A DNA stretch of 50,796 nt from Sediminibacterium sp. (GTDB lineage Bacteria > Bacteroidota > Bacteroidia > Chitinophagales > Chitinophagaceae). The notes under the pieces were generated by a model, which saw only the letters and a list, made by a program, of their open reading frames with translations, was not told the DNA's origin and ran no database searches. The stretch's first letter is position 1. The number at the start of each line of letters is the position of its first letter. The DNA lies in assembly GCA_021300455.1 (NCBI GenBank), contig JAJTDP010000005.1, forward strand, positions 1-50,796, written 5' to 3'. The translations under genes and the position numbers were made by a program. Shown here piece by piece: positions 1 through 8,444 of the stretch.

Positions 1-768
1 GATCAAATTAAATTACAATCTTTTGCCGATTTGCAACCCGATTATGTATTTAATTATGCTTCTCAAAATTTACCGAATGTAAAAGCAGCTTCATTAAGAG
101 TGAAGGCAGCGCAAAAAAATACTTTAGTAGCCAAGGCAAGCTTTTATCCTACCATTAGCTTTGGTTATAATTTAACTTCTAACTTTTCTAATCAGTTCAA
201 CTATATAAGTGGTTTTCAGGCAACTGGTTTTAGCACACCCTCTGCTACATCTCCTTTTGTAAGCGTGAACAACACTAAGTATTTTGTTCAGTCACCCATT
301 TTTACCCCTGTTACTTCAACAAGAAACTGGAGCTCTGTATGGAATGGTTGGAGAACACAGGTAGACAACAACTTTGGTCAAAACGTTGGCTTACAAATGT
401 CAATTCCTATTTTTAATGGCAATCAAGCTAAAATTGCCTACAAGCAATCTAAATTGAATTTGCAAAGTGCAACCTTACAAGAAGAGAATACACAACGTAA
501 ATTAAAGCAAGATATTTACGCAGCCTATACCAATGCAGTAGTTGCTTTTAATAAATTAAATGCCACTCAAAAAGCATTGAACGCTGCTGAAAAAACCTAC
601 CAATTTGCAAGTAAAAGATATGAATTAGGTTTACTAGGTACAATTGAATTATTAAACAATCAAAATAACTACCTAAGAGCTAAAGTTAATTTTAAGACTG
701 CTCAATACGAGTATGTATTTAGAATTAAATTATTAGAGTTTTATAAAGGCGAAGCATTAACATTATAA
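1..768 (+). CDS. TolC-family outer membrane efflux protein (5' truncated by window edge)
   Basis: C-terminal part of an outer membrane efflux protein of the TolC/OEP family, the trans-envelope exit duct of a tripartite efflux pump. The frame is open from base 1, so the start lies upstream of the window; about 255 residues are visible. The visible part carries the second OEP repeat: a beta-strand stretch containing 'NVGLQMSIPIFNG', followed by a long alpha-helical coiled region rich in Gln, Lys, Ala and Asn, and the typical 'RYELGLLGTIELLNNQNNYL' segment. The gene stops 32 bp before the adaptor gene and is surely co-transcribed with it. The ABC or RND pump partner is not downstream, so it would have to be upstream or elsewhere. 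Family assignment is firm; substrate is unknown. Confidence 0.88.
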   Translation, partial: DQIKLQSFADLQPDYVFNYASQNLPNVKAASLRVKAAQKNTLVAKASFYPTISFGYNLTSNFSNQFNYISGFQATGFSTPSATSPFVSVNNTKYFVQSPIFTPVTSTRNWSSVWNGWRTQVDNNFGQNVGLQMSIPIFNGNQAKIAYKQSKLNLQSATLQEENTQRKLKQDIYAAYTNAVVAFNKLNATQKALNAAEKTYQFASKRYELGLLGTIELLNNQNNYLRAKVNFKTAQYEYVFRIKLLEFYKGEALTL

Positions 769-800
769 TAAGAAAAAATAAGCAGTAAAAAATAAATAAA

Positions 801-2159
801 ATGAATAAGAAAATAATTTGGATAAGCGTTGCAGTAGTAGCCGTAATTGCGCTTTTGGTAGGCCTTAAAAAAGCAGGCGTTATTGGCAAGGTAGATGGCA
901 CTGAAGTAACTACTGAAAAAGTACAATTAAGAACTATTACCGAGTCGGTGAATGCAAGTGGTAAAGTATATCCTGAAGTGGAAGTAAAAGTGAGTCCAGA
1001 TATCTCTGGTGAGATTGTGAACCTATATGTTGAAGAAGGAGACAAAGTAACCAAAGGACAAATTCTTGCAAAAATTTATGCAGATATTTATTCTTCACAA
1101 AGAGATCAGGTGACTGCAAGTGTGAATCAAGTGAAAGCGCAATACGAGAACGTAAAAGCTGCATTAAGTGGCTTGAAAACAGCTTACGACAATAGCAAGG
1201 CCACCAATGAGCGTTTTAAAAAATTATTTGCAGACAAGATTGTTTCAAGATCTGAATACGAGCAAACTGAGCAGGCATTTCGTTCTGCAGAGTCTTCTTA
1301 TAATTCAGCTAAGGAATCAATTAAAAGTGGAGAAGCACAAATTCAAGGTGTAAGAGCACAATTAGCAAGAGCTGAAAAAGATTTAGCCCGTACTATTATT
1401 ACTTGTCCAATGGATGGTATTATTAGTTTAATGAATGTTAAAAAAGGAGAGCGTGTGGTAGGTACTGCTCAAATGACTGGTACAGAAATGATGCGTGTAG
1501 CTGATATGAAAAGTATTGAAGTAAGAGTAGATGTTGGAGAGAATGATATTACAAAAGTTAAATTAGGCGATACTGCTTTAGTAGAAGTAGATGCTTATAA
1601 TAATAGAAAGTTCAAAGGCATAGTATATAAAATTGCCAATCCTATTACTTCTACTGCGAATACATCTGCTTCTTCTGCAGAAGTAGCTAATTATAAAGTG
1701 CATATTAGATTACTTACAGATAGTTATACCGATTTAGTAAAGGATAATAATATTTTCCCTTTCAGACCAGGTATGACAGCAAGTGCTGATATTCAAACAA
1801 AATCAAAAGTAAATGTAGTAACGGTTCCATTGAATGCAGTAACTACAAGAGATAAAGAGGGTGAAGGCAAGGACACGAAAGTGGGTGCTGGTAAGCCAGA
1901 GGATAAGCCTGCTGACAATGGTAATGCTTCAAAAGAGGAAGAATTATCTGAAGTAGTATTTGTTTTAGGTAAAGACAATAAAGTGAAAATGGTGAAAGTG
2001 AAAACAGATATACAAGACCTTAATTTTATTGAAATCATTGGATTGAAAGTGGGAGATGAAGTGATTACAGGTCCTTATAGTATCGTAAGCAAGACCTTAA
2101 AAGAAGGAACACTTGTAAAAGTGGTGACCAAGGAGAAACTTTTTGAAGAAAAGAAGTAA
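801..2159 (+). CDS. MacA/HlyD-type periplasmic adaptor of an efflux pump
   Basis: Membrane fusion protein linking an inner-membrane pump to the TolC-like protein encoded just upstream. The order of parts fits the family: an N-terminal membrane anchor (about residues 5-23), a first half of the biotinyl-lipoyl hairpin domain (around residues 55-90, 'SPDISGEIVNLYVEEGDKV'), a long alpha-helical hairpin rich in Ala, Lys, Glu and Ser (about 95-195), the second lipoyl half ('CPMDGIISLMNVKKGERV'), a beta-barrel domain and a membrane-proximal domain. A Lys/Glu/Gly-rich insert of about 25 residues (around 350-375) looks like a disordered loop. The 452-aa length is somewhat longer than usual because of that insert. 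No MacB ABC permease follows; gpsA begins after a strong terminator, so this gene closes the operon. Confidence 0.88.
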   Translation: MNKKIIWISVAVVAVIALLVGLKKAGVIGKVDGTEVTTEKVQLRTITESVNASGKVYPEVEVKVSPDISGEIVNLYVEEGDKVTKGQILAKIYADIYSSQRDQVTASVNQVKAQYENVKAALSGLKTAYDNSKATNERFKKLFADKIVSRSEYEQTEQAFRSAESSYNSAKESIKSGEAQIQGVRAQLARAEKDLARTIITCPMDGIISLMNVKKGERVVGTAQMTGTEMMRVADMKSIEVRVDVGENDITKVKLGDTALVEVDAYNNRKFKGIVYKIANPITSTANTSASSAEVANYKVHIRLLTDSYTDLVKDNNIFPFRPGMTASADIQTKSKVNVVTVPLNAVTTRDKEGEGKDTKVGAGKPEDKPADNGNASKEEELSEVVFVLGKDNKVKMVKVKTDIQDLNFIEIIGLKVGDEVITGPYSIVSKTLKEGTLVKVVTKEKLFEEKK

Positions 2160-2188
2160 GAAGCGAATTAGCTTTAGATAAATACTTT

Positions 2189-2226
2189 AAAAGGGGTGCA
2201 TTTTATAATGCACCCCTTTTTTATTT
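2189..2226 (+). terminator. Strong intrinsic terminator after the efflux operon
   Basis: Perfect 14-bp inverted repeat (arm 2189-2202, arm 2207-2220) with a 4-base TTAT loop; the right arm ends in TTTT and runs on into TTATTTG. The GGGGTGCA core makes it GC-rich in an AT-rich region. Because the arms begin with AAAA and end with TTTT, it can also act on the opposite strand. It separates the TolC/MacA operon from gpsA. Confidence 0.88.
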
Positions 2227-2232
2227 GTTTCG

Positions 2233-2240
2233 TATCTTCG
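2233..2240 (+). promoter_or_regulatory. -7 box of the gpsA promoter (TATCTTCG)
   Basis: TATCTTCG matches the Bacteroidota -7 consensus TAnnTTTG at all but one position. It ends 4 nt before the gpsA ATG, so transcription would start at or within a base or two of the start codon, giving a leaderless message. No convincing -33 TTTG at the usual distance. Confidence 0.5.
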
Positions 2241-2244
2241 CCAT

Positions 2245-3258
2245 ATGGGAAACAGTCGTATAGGTATTATAGGCAGTGGAAGTTGGGCAACTGCTATCGC
2301 TAAAATTGTCACAGATAATGGCCATCCAATTACCTGGTGGGTGCGCGAACAGTCCAATATTGACTATTTTACCAAAAGGTACCATAACCCACATTATTTA
2401 AGAAACACTTATTTTAATGTAACTAATATTCATTTTACAGCCAATGTTCAGGCCTTGGTGAATGAGTCCGATATTATCATTATAGCAGTGCCTTCCATAC
2501 ATATTGTCTCAGCCTTAGAGGGGTTGGATCCAGCTGCTTTAAAAAATAAAAAAATAATTTCTGCAGTCAAAGGAGTAATTCCTAAATATAATATTTTGTT
2601 GAATGAGTATTTGGCAAAACAATTTAATGTTAGCTTAGAAAATTATTTTACTTTATTGGGTCCTAGTCATGCAGAAGAAGTTGCGGCGGAACAACTTTCT
2701 TATTTAACTTTTTCTGGATTAGATACAAAGCAAACAGAAGAAATTGCTTCCTATTTTGCAACTGAATATATTAATACAAGAATTAATAATGATGTTTTAG
2801 GAGTGCAATATGCAGCAGTGGCTAAAAATATATATGCATTAGGCGCGGGTATTGCACATGGCTTAGAATACGGCGATAATTTTTTAAGTGTATTTATTGC
2901 CAATGCTGCCAACGAAATGGATTGTTTATTATCGGCTATTGAGAAATCTACCAATCATAAAGGGGTAGTAAGCAATCATACCGCATCTGTTTATTTAGGT
3001 GATTTATTAGTAACCTGCTATTCTTTACACAGCCGCAATAGAACTTTTGGAAACATGATAGGTAAAGGTTATTCTGTGCGTGCTGCCGAATTAGAATTGA
3101 ATATGGTGGCAGAAGGATACAATGCGAGTAAATGTATTATGGCTATGAATGGTACCATTCAAATAGATTTACCCATTATTAAAGCGGTCTATCAAATTTT
3201 ATGGGAAGGCCATGACCCAGCTGCTACTTTCAAGGCAATAGAAGAAATACTGGTTTAA
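2245..3258 (+). CDS. gpsA: Glycerol-3-phosphate dehydrogenase [NAD(P)+]
   Basis: Cytoplasmic enzyme reducing dihydroxyacetone phosphate to sn-glycerol 3-phosphate, the backbone for phospholipid synthesis. The N-terminal Rossmann fold carries the GSGSWATA dinucleotide motif (residues 10-17); the catalytic lysine is Lys194 in 'AAVAKNIYALGAG', and the C-terminal substrate domain contains the family's 'RNRTFG' and 'VAEGY' stretches. The 337-aa length is normal. The ATG at 2245 is the first in frame and lies directly after the promoter box, supporting a leaderless start. The gene ends immediately against the stop codon of convergent hemW with no intergenic base. Confidence 0.95.
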   Translation: MGNSRIGIIGSGSWATAIAKIVTDNGHPITWWVREQSNIDYFTKRYHNPHYLRNTYFNVTNIHFTANVQALVNESDIIIIAVPSIHIVSALEGLDPAALKNKKIISAVKGVIPKYNILLNEYLAKQFNVSLENYFTLLGPSHAEEVAAEQLSYLTFSGLDTKQTEEIASYFATEYINTRINNDVLGVQYAAVAKNIYALGAGIAHGLEYGDNFLSVFIANAANEMDCLLSAIEKSTNHKGVVSNHTASVYLGDLLVTCYSLHSRNRTFGNMIGKGYSVRAAELELNMVAEGYNASKCIMAMNGTIQIDLPIIKAVYQILWEGHDPAATFKAIEEILV

Positions 3259-4389
3259 CTATTCATTTACCCAGAAAAAATCACTGGCAATTCCATCTGC
3301 AAAAAACTTAGCTTCCTTAGTAAGTGTATATCCCTTCTCAGTGGGTTCAAGTTGACCTAGTGCTATATATTTAGGAGCAACAGATATCATATAAGCTTCA
3401 TATTTTTCTCCAAAAACATCTTTAATATAATGAGTAGAGAAGCCCTCGCTTTTTCTAAGCGAAATCATCATGTACTCATTAAATTTCTGATCAAGACTTA
3501 AGTTTTCTAATTCAAAAGGAACTAGATTATTTTTAAGAGATTGAAAATAAAGGGCGTTGTTGGCAATATTCCATTGTCTTTGGTCTCCATTAAAAGAATG
3601 CGCGGCGGGCCCTAGTCCTAAATAAGGAACTTGATTCCAATAATTACTATTGTGTTTACTTCTGCTATTCGGCATTGCAAAATTAGATATTTCGTAATGT
3701 TCAAATCCCGCAGCTGTTAAGGCATTCACCATTATTTCAAATTGTCTTGCTTGCTTTGAAGTATCAATATCTTCTATTTGTTTTTTGGCAATCATTGAAA
3801 ATAAAGCTGTTTTTTCTTCTACTGTTAATGCATAGCAAGAAATATGATTTACTTTATATTGAATTAATGTGGCTATATCGGCCATTAAATCTTCATCGGA
3901 TAAATGCGGGGTACCATAAATTAAATCGGCACTGATATCTTTAAAGCCTGCAGCCTGCACTATTTTTATAGCTTCATGAGACTGTTCAACCCTATGTGCT
4001 CTATTCATCCAAGCAAGAGAAGCTGCTTGAAAACTTTGAATACCAATGCTAAGTCTGTTCACGCCTAAAGCCAACCAGTCCGCAGCAATGTCTGGGTCAA
4101 TATCATCCGGATTGGCTTCAAGGGTAAATTCAAAATGGGGAGCCAAATTAAAATTTGTTGTAAGGGCTTCAATAATCATTTCTAATTCAGCCTTCTTTAA
4201 TAAAGAGGGTGTGCCGCCTCCAAAGTAAATAGTTTCGATAGGGCCAGTAAGATAATTTTTTTGAAGCTTTATTTCTGCAACCAGGGCATGGGTAAACTCT
4301 TGAATATACTGGGTTTGCGTAGAGAAATGGAAATTACAATAGTGACAGGCTTTTTTGCAAAAGGGGATATGAATATAGATGCCTGCCAT
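3259..4389 (-). CDS. hemW: HemW-like radical SAM haem chaperone
   Basis: Radical SAM protein of the HemN/HemW family. The N-terminus has the CxxxCxxC cluster ligands at Cys11, Cys15 and Cys18 ('PFCKKACHYCNFHF'), followed by the SAM-site 'FGGGTPSLL' and the 'GVNRLSIGIQSF' strand. The family's Cys after the third ligand is replaced by Phe, as in HemW, so haem binding/trafficking is more likely than true coproporphyrinogen III oxidase activity. Length (376 aa) is typical. The start is supported by a divergent -7 box 17 bp upstream. It lies next to a uroporphyrinogen-III synthase-like gene, so this neighbourhood concentrates haem functions. Confidence 0.92.
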   Translation of the reverse strand: MAGIYIHIPFCKKACHYCNFHFSTQTQYIQEFTHALVAEIKLQKNYLTGPIETIYFGGGTPSLLKKAELEMIIEALTTNFNLAPHFEFTLEANPDDIDPDIAADWLALGVNRLSIGIQSFQAASLAWMNRAHRVEQSHEAIKIVQAAGFKDISADLIYGTPHLSDEDLMADIATLIQYKVNHISCYALTVEEKTALFSMIAKKQIEDIDTSKQARQFEIMVNALTAAGFEHYEISNFAMPNSRSKHNSNYWNQVPYLGLGPAAHSFNGDQRQWNIANNALYFQSLKNNLVPFELENLSLDQKFNEYMMISLRKSEGFSTHYIKDVFGEKYEAYMISVAPKYIALGQLEPTEKGYTLTKEAKFFADGIASDFFWVNE

Positions 4390-4405
4390 AGGGAGCGTTG
4401 TCTAA

Positions 4406-4413
4406 CAAAGCTA
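4406..4413 (-). promoter_or_regulatory. -7 box for hemW (TAGCTTTG on the minus strand)
   Basis: Reads TAGCTTTG on the minus strand, a full match to TAnnTTTG. It predicts a leader of about 12 nt before the hemW ATG. The divergent gene has its own box about 40 bp away. Confidence 0.5.
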
Positions 4414-4445
4414 GTTATTAGTTACTAATTATGCATCAGGATACT

Positions 4446-4453
4446 TATTTTTG
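4446..4453 (+). promoter_or_regulatory. -7 box for the DUF4271-hemD operon (TATTTTTG)
   Basis: Full match to TAnnTTTG ending 6 nt before the ATG of the DUF4271 gene, predicting a leaderless or nearly leaderless transcript. No clear -33 element. Confidence 0.5.
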
Positions 4454-4459
4454 CAGTAG

Positions 4460-5491
4460 ATGATTTTAAATCTCCATAAAGCTTTTTGTATACTAGGATG
4501 TATGGTACTAGGGTGCATGCTCTCTATAACTACCTATGCGCAAAATCCAACTGCTTTATCTGTTAAAGATACAAGTCAAATGGGCCTGGACTCTTTGGTT
4601 AAAAAAGATAGCTTAATGATAAAGCATATTCCAGTTTTGCCCACAACTTATCAAAAAGCAGATGCTTGGTTTATGCAAATACAATTAGCTGCCAAAGGAG
4701 ATACAGTACTTAATAATATAAAAACATATAAAGAGTATTATAGTAATAAGAAAAATGCCTTTAAATTATATGATCGAACTTCGGTAAATAGTAGGAATGC
4801 TCAAATAATATATAAAATTGAACAGCGTTATGCGATATCGGATAAAGATGCCTTATTTTATTTATTGGTAGGCATGATACTTATATATGGGTTTGTGAAT
4901 AATATGTATCCGCAATACTTTCAAAAATTATTTAGTCAATTTAGTCAGACCTCTATGCGCATGATGCAAAATAGAGAACAATTATTAAATAATAGTGTTG
5001 CTTCTTTATTATTGAACCTCTGTTTTATTTTAAGTTTTTCTTTAATGGTTTCCTTGCTTATTTATAATAATCATTTATTGCCTATCTCTTTTTGGCTGGT
5101 TTATTTTTATTTATGCCTTTTTTTTACAAGCCTTTACCTTGGAAAATATATTTGTTTAGAAATAGCGGGTGCTATATTTAGTACGAAAGAATTAGTAAAG
5201 ACCTATGTTTTCGTGGTGTTTATGATTAATAAGGTACTTGGCATATTGCTCTTGCCCTTTATTCTTATTTTGGCATTCGCAAAGCCCATCTATTTCCCAG
5301 CGGCTATTATAGGTGCTGGAGGCCTCTCAGTGCTGCTTTTCCTTTATCGATACTTGTTCTCACTTACCTCAGTTAGAAACAAATTACATATATCCTCCTT
5401 TCATTTTTTTCTTTACCTTTGTGCATTCGAAATACTGCCTCTGATGATCTTGTATAAACTGGTGTTGCAGTATTTTGGTGGAACGTATTAA
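4460..5491 (+). CDS. DUF4271-type integral membrane protein
   Basis: Predicted polytopic inner-membrane protein of 343 aa. It has an N-terminal signal-like hydrophobic segment ending 'TTYAQ' (about residues 10-28), a soluble stretch of roughly 100 residues, and then about seven hydrophobic segments from residue 130 to the end. Membrane topology and its position directly before a uroporphyrinogen-III synthase-like gene match the DUF4271 family seen next to hemD in many Bacteroidota. No catalytic motif is visible and the molecular role is unknown. The 17-bp gap to the next gene indicates one operon, which hints at a link with tetrapyrrole metabolism but does not prove it. Confidence 0.75.
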   Translation: MILNLHKAFCILGCMVLGCMLSITTYAQNPTALSVKDTSQMGLDSLVKKDSLMIKHIPVLPTTYQKADAWFMQIQLAAKGDTVLNNIKTYKEYYSNKKNAFKLYDRTSVNSRNAQIIYKIEQRYAISDKDALFYLLVGMILIYGFVNNMYPQYFQKLFSQFSQTSMRMMQNREQLLNNSVASLLLNLCFILSFSLMVSLLIYNNHLLPISFWLVYFYLCLFFTSLYLGKYICLEIAGAIFSTKELVKTYVFVVFMINKVLGILLLPFILILAFAKPIYFPAAIIGAGGLSVLLFLYRYLFSLTSVRNKLHISSFHFFLYLCAFEILPLMILYKLVLQYFGGTY

Positions 5492-5508
5492 AAGTTGAAT
5501 TATAAAAA

Positions 5509-6270
5509 ATGGCAATTAAAAAAATACTTATTTCGCAAGCACGTCCGGAGAGCGAAAAATCGCCTTATTTTGATTTGGAAAAAAAGCATAAGGTAGCGCT
5601 TCATTTTCATCCCTTAATTCAATTGGTGCCCATTGCCGCCAAAGATTTTAGAAAAAATAAAATTGATATTACTATTTTTACGGCAGTTGTTTTCACCAGC
5701 AAACACGCCATAGACCACTTCTTCAGAACCTGTGATGAATTAAAAGTAAGTATCAATCAGGATACAAAATATTTCTGTGTCACTGAATCGGTAGCACTTT
5801 ATTTGCAGAAGTTTATTATGTACCGTAAAAGAAAAGTATTTTTTGGTGCAGATGGTACTAATAAAAAATTATTCGATGTTTTAAATAAGCATAAGGGTAA
5901 TGAAAACTTTTTATATGTATGTAGCGAAAACCAACAAGACAATGAAATTGTGAATTGGTTAAAAGACCATGAATGCAAATTCGATTTGGGTTATATGTAC
6001 AGAACTGAATTCAGTGATGTTAAAAAAGTATTTGATGAACATAGTTTTGATATAATATGCTTATTCACCCCAAGCGGTTTAAAAAGTTTATACGAAAACA
6101 TGCCACATTTTAAACAAAATGGAACCGCCATTGGTGCCTTTGGTTCTAGTACTTGCAAGGCAGTGGAAGAAGCAGGACTTCAATTACATATTAAAGTGCC
6201 TAGTCCTCAAACACCAAGTATGATTGCTGGCTTGGAACAATTTCTTTCCTCTAATAGTAAAAAGAAATAA
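5509..6270 (+). CDS. hemD: Uroporphyrinogen-III synthase (HEM4 family)
   Basis: Likely cyclises hydroxymethylbilane to uroporphyrinogen III in haem synthesis. The 253-aa protein has the two-lobed HEM4 layout: an N-terminal 'ILISQARP' strand, a central 'VVFTSKHAIDHFF' segment and a C-terminal 'IICLFTPSGLKSL' segment that correspond to the family's TSxxAv and FTSpSgv landmarks, and a 'GAFGSSTCKAVEEAG' near the end. HEM4 proteins are poorly conserved, so the call rests on these landmarks plus context. Second gene after the DUF4271 protein; the next gene follows after 15 bp. Confidence 0.82.
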   Translation: MAIKKILISQARPESEKSPYFDLEKKHKVALHFHPLIQLVPIAAKDFRKNKIDITIFTAVVFTSKHAIDHFFRTCDELKVSINQDTKYFCVTESVALYLQKFIMYRKRKVFFGADGTNKKLFDVLNKHKGNENFLYVCSENQQDNEIVNWLKDHECKFDLGYMYRTEFSDVKKVFDEHSFDIICLFTPSGLKSLYENMPHFKQNGTAIGAFGSSTCKAVEEAGLQLHIKVPSPQTPSMIAGLEQFLSSNSKKK

Positions 6271-6285
6271 ATAAATTGCATTCAA

Positions 6286-8298
6286 ATGAATGCAAATCCA
6301 AAGCACACTAATAGTCTTATACACGAGACCAGCCCTTATTTATTGCAACACGCGCATAATCCAGTGCAATGGGAACCCTGGTCTGAAAAAGCATTGGCCT
6401 TAGCCATTGAAAAAAACCAACCTATTTTATTAAGCATTGGCTATGCAGCCTGTCATTGGTGTCACGTCATGGAAAGAGAAAGTTTTGAAGACGAGACAGT
6501 AGCCGCTTTTATGAATGCTCATTTTATATGCATTAAAGTTGATAGAGAAGAAAGACCCGATATTGATCATATTTATATGGACGCCTTACAAGCCATGACA
6601 GGTTCAGGTGGTTGGCCCTTGAATATTTTTTTATTACCTGACGGAAAACCTTTTTATGGGGGTACTTATTTTCCGCCTATAGCCATGCCACAAAGAGCTT
6701 CCTGGATGGATGTTTTACAAGGTGTTAAAAATACATTTGAAAATAATTATGAAAAATTAATAGAACAAGCGAATGAACTTACTAATCATATTGTAAGAAA
6801 TGTGGTTGTACCTGTGAAAGCGGAAGAATCGCTTGCTACCAAGGAAGAGATTGAAATAATAGCTGGGCGCATTTTACAACAAGCCGATACACAGTGGGGT
6901 GGATTTGGTAATGCACCTAAGTTTCCTCAAACCTTTGTACTACAAATGCTTTTTAGAAATTATGATTTAAATAAGCATGAAGCCTCCTTAGTACATGCCA
7001 TTCGTTCTATTGATAAAATGATACAAGGGGGAATTTATGATCATTTAGCAGGAGGTTTTGCAAGATATAGTACCGATGCACAATGGCAGGCGCCCCACTT
7101 TGAAAAAATGTTATATGACAATGCTTTGTTAATAGGCGTGCTAGCAGAGGCTTATCAAATCACACAAAAGCAGTCTTATAAAAAAGTGATAGAACAGACC
7201 ATGCATTTTTTACACAGTGAATTATGTAATGAGCAAGGTGCCTACTATGCAGCCCTAGATGCAGACAGTGAAGGAGTAGAAGGTAAATTTTATACTTGGT
7301 CTTACGCTGAAATAAAAAATTTATTGGATGATTCCATCTTTGAAAATTTCTGTACCTATTATCAAATAACAGAAGCAGGTAATTGGGAGCATACCAATAT
7401 TCTATGGACTTTAGATGCGATGGAGCTTGGCATGCAGGATGGTTTTGAAAAAGCTAGAGCAACACTCTTGGAAGCAAGAGCTAAAAAAATTAGACCAGCG
7501 CTTGATTATAAAATAATTTTATCTTGGAATAATTTAATGATAGTTGGGCTTTGTAAAGCCTATGAAGCATTCGGTAATCTAGCTTATAAGCAAAAAGCTA
7601 TTGATACAATGCGTTGGATAGAAGAAAATATGTGGAATAAGAAAGAAAATTATTTTTATCATACACATACCAAGGGAGTCAATAAATCTTTTGCATTTTT
7701 AGATGATTATGCAAGCTTAATTCAAGCCTATATTCATTTGCAAGAAATTACAGGGGATATTACTTATCTAGAAAAAGCAAAAAATTGGATGCAATATGTG
7801 CAAGCACATTTTATAGCAGAAGACGGCCTTTTTTATTATTTCACCCCAGACTATCAAAAAGATATAATTGTTAGAAAAAAGGAAACCTATGATGGGGCTC
7901 AACCAAGCGGCAATTCCATGATATGCTCAAGCTTGTATTATTTAGGCACCCTATTTGAAAATGACCAGTGGACCAGTCAGGCAGAGCAAATGATAAGGTC
8001 GATGCGTAAATTGATATTGCAATATCCATCTGCTTATAGCTATTGGGCTCAATGTTTTTCAATTATGACCGAAGGCTATCAATCTTTGGTGGCGGTGGGG
8101 CCAAGCGTAAGAACGGATATCGAAAAGCTAGTTTCTAGGTTTTTACCTCAGAAAATGCTTCTATTTATACCTAGAAATTTCTCTAGTATACCCATGTCAT
8201 TATCAAAGCAAGGATATGATAATCAATTCTTTATATGTAAGAATAAAACATGCTATCCACCAGTATCTAGTCTAAGCGAATTTTTAGCAAAAGTCTAA
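6286..8298 (+). CDS. DUF255 thioredoxin-domain protein (YyaL/SPATA20-like)
   Basis: 670-aa cytoplasmic protein with an N-terminal thioredoxin-like domain and a C-terminal (alpha/alpha)6 barrel-like domain. The start '[19 protein letters not shown]' and the 'CHWCHVM' motif (Cys56, Cys59) are the hallmarks of the DUF255/spermatogenesis-associated protein 20 family; '[20 protein letters not shown]' and '[13 protein letters not shown]' also fit, as does full length. Some annotations call these N-acylglucosamine 2-epimerase- or cellobiose epimerase-like because of the barrel, but the true substrate is not known. It is probably the last gene of the DUF4271-hemD transcript. The CxxC-type pair suggests a redox role. 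Confidence 0.9.
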   Translation: MNANPKHTNSLIHETSPYLLQHAHNPVQWEPWSEKALALAIEKNQPILLSIGYAACHWCHVMERESFEDETVAAFMNAHFICIKVDREERPDIDHIYMDALQAMTGSGGWPLNIFLLPDGKPFYGGTYFPPIAMPQRASWMDVLQGVKNTFENNYEKLIEQANELTNHIVRNVVVPVKAEESLATKEEIEIIAGRILQQADTQWGGFGNAPKFPQTFVLQMLFRNYDLNKHEASLVHAIRSIDKMIQGGIYDHLAGGFARYSTDAQWQAPHFEKMLYDNALLIGVLAEAYQITQKQSYKKVIEQTMHFLHSELCNEQGAYYAALDADSEGVEGKFYTWSYAEIKNLLDDSIFENFCTYYQITEAGNWEHTNILWTLDAMELGMQDGFEKARATLLEARAKKIRPALDYKIILSWNNLMIVGLCKAYEAFGNLAYKQKAIDTMRWIEENMWNKKENYFYHTHTKGVNKSFAFLDDYASLIQAYIHLQEITGDITYLEKAKNWMQYVQAHFIAEDGLFYYFTPDYQKDIIVRKKETYDGAQPSGNSMICSSLYYLGTLFENDQWTSQAEQMIRSMRKLILQYPSAYSYWAQCFSIMTEGYQSLVAVGPSVRTDIEKLVSRFLPQKMLLFIPRNFSSIPMSLSKQGYDNQFFICKNKTCYPPVSSLSEFLAKV

Positions 8299-8444
8299 CA
8301 ACTAATGTTTTAATTTGCATTTCCTATTTATGCAGTGAGAATCAATACTTTCTGCTAAAAAAAAGTCTTATTTTTTTTGATAAAAATGAAATTTATTTGA
8401 AAAAAATACGTTCTAAAGGAGATAAGAACCGGTAAAACTAAAAT

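Noticed and set aside
8299..8444. Possible promoter or small gene before gldK
   Set aside because: The gap is a run of A and T tracts; no box at acceptable match and no open frame worth reporting. The AAAGGAG at about 8415 is too far from the ATG to act as a ribosome binding site.
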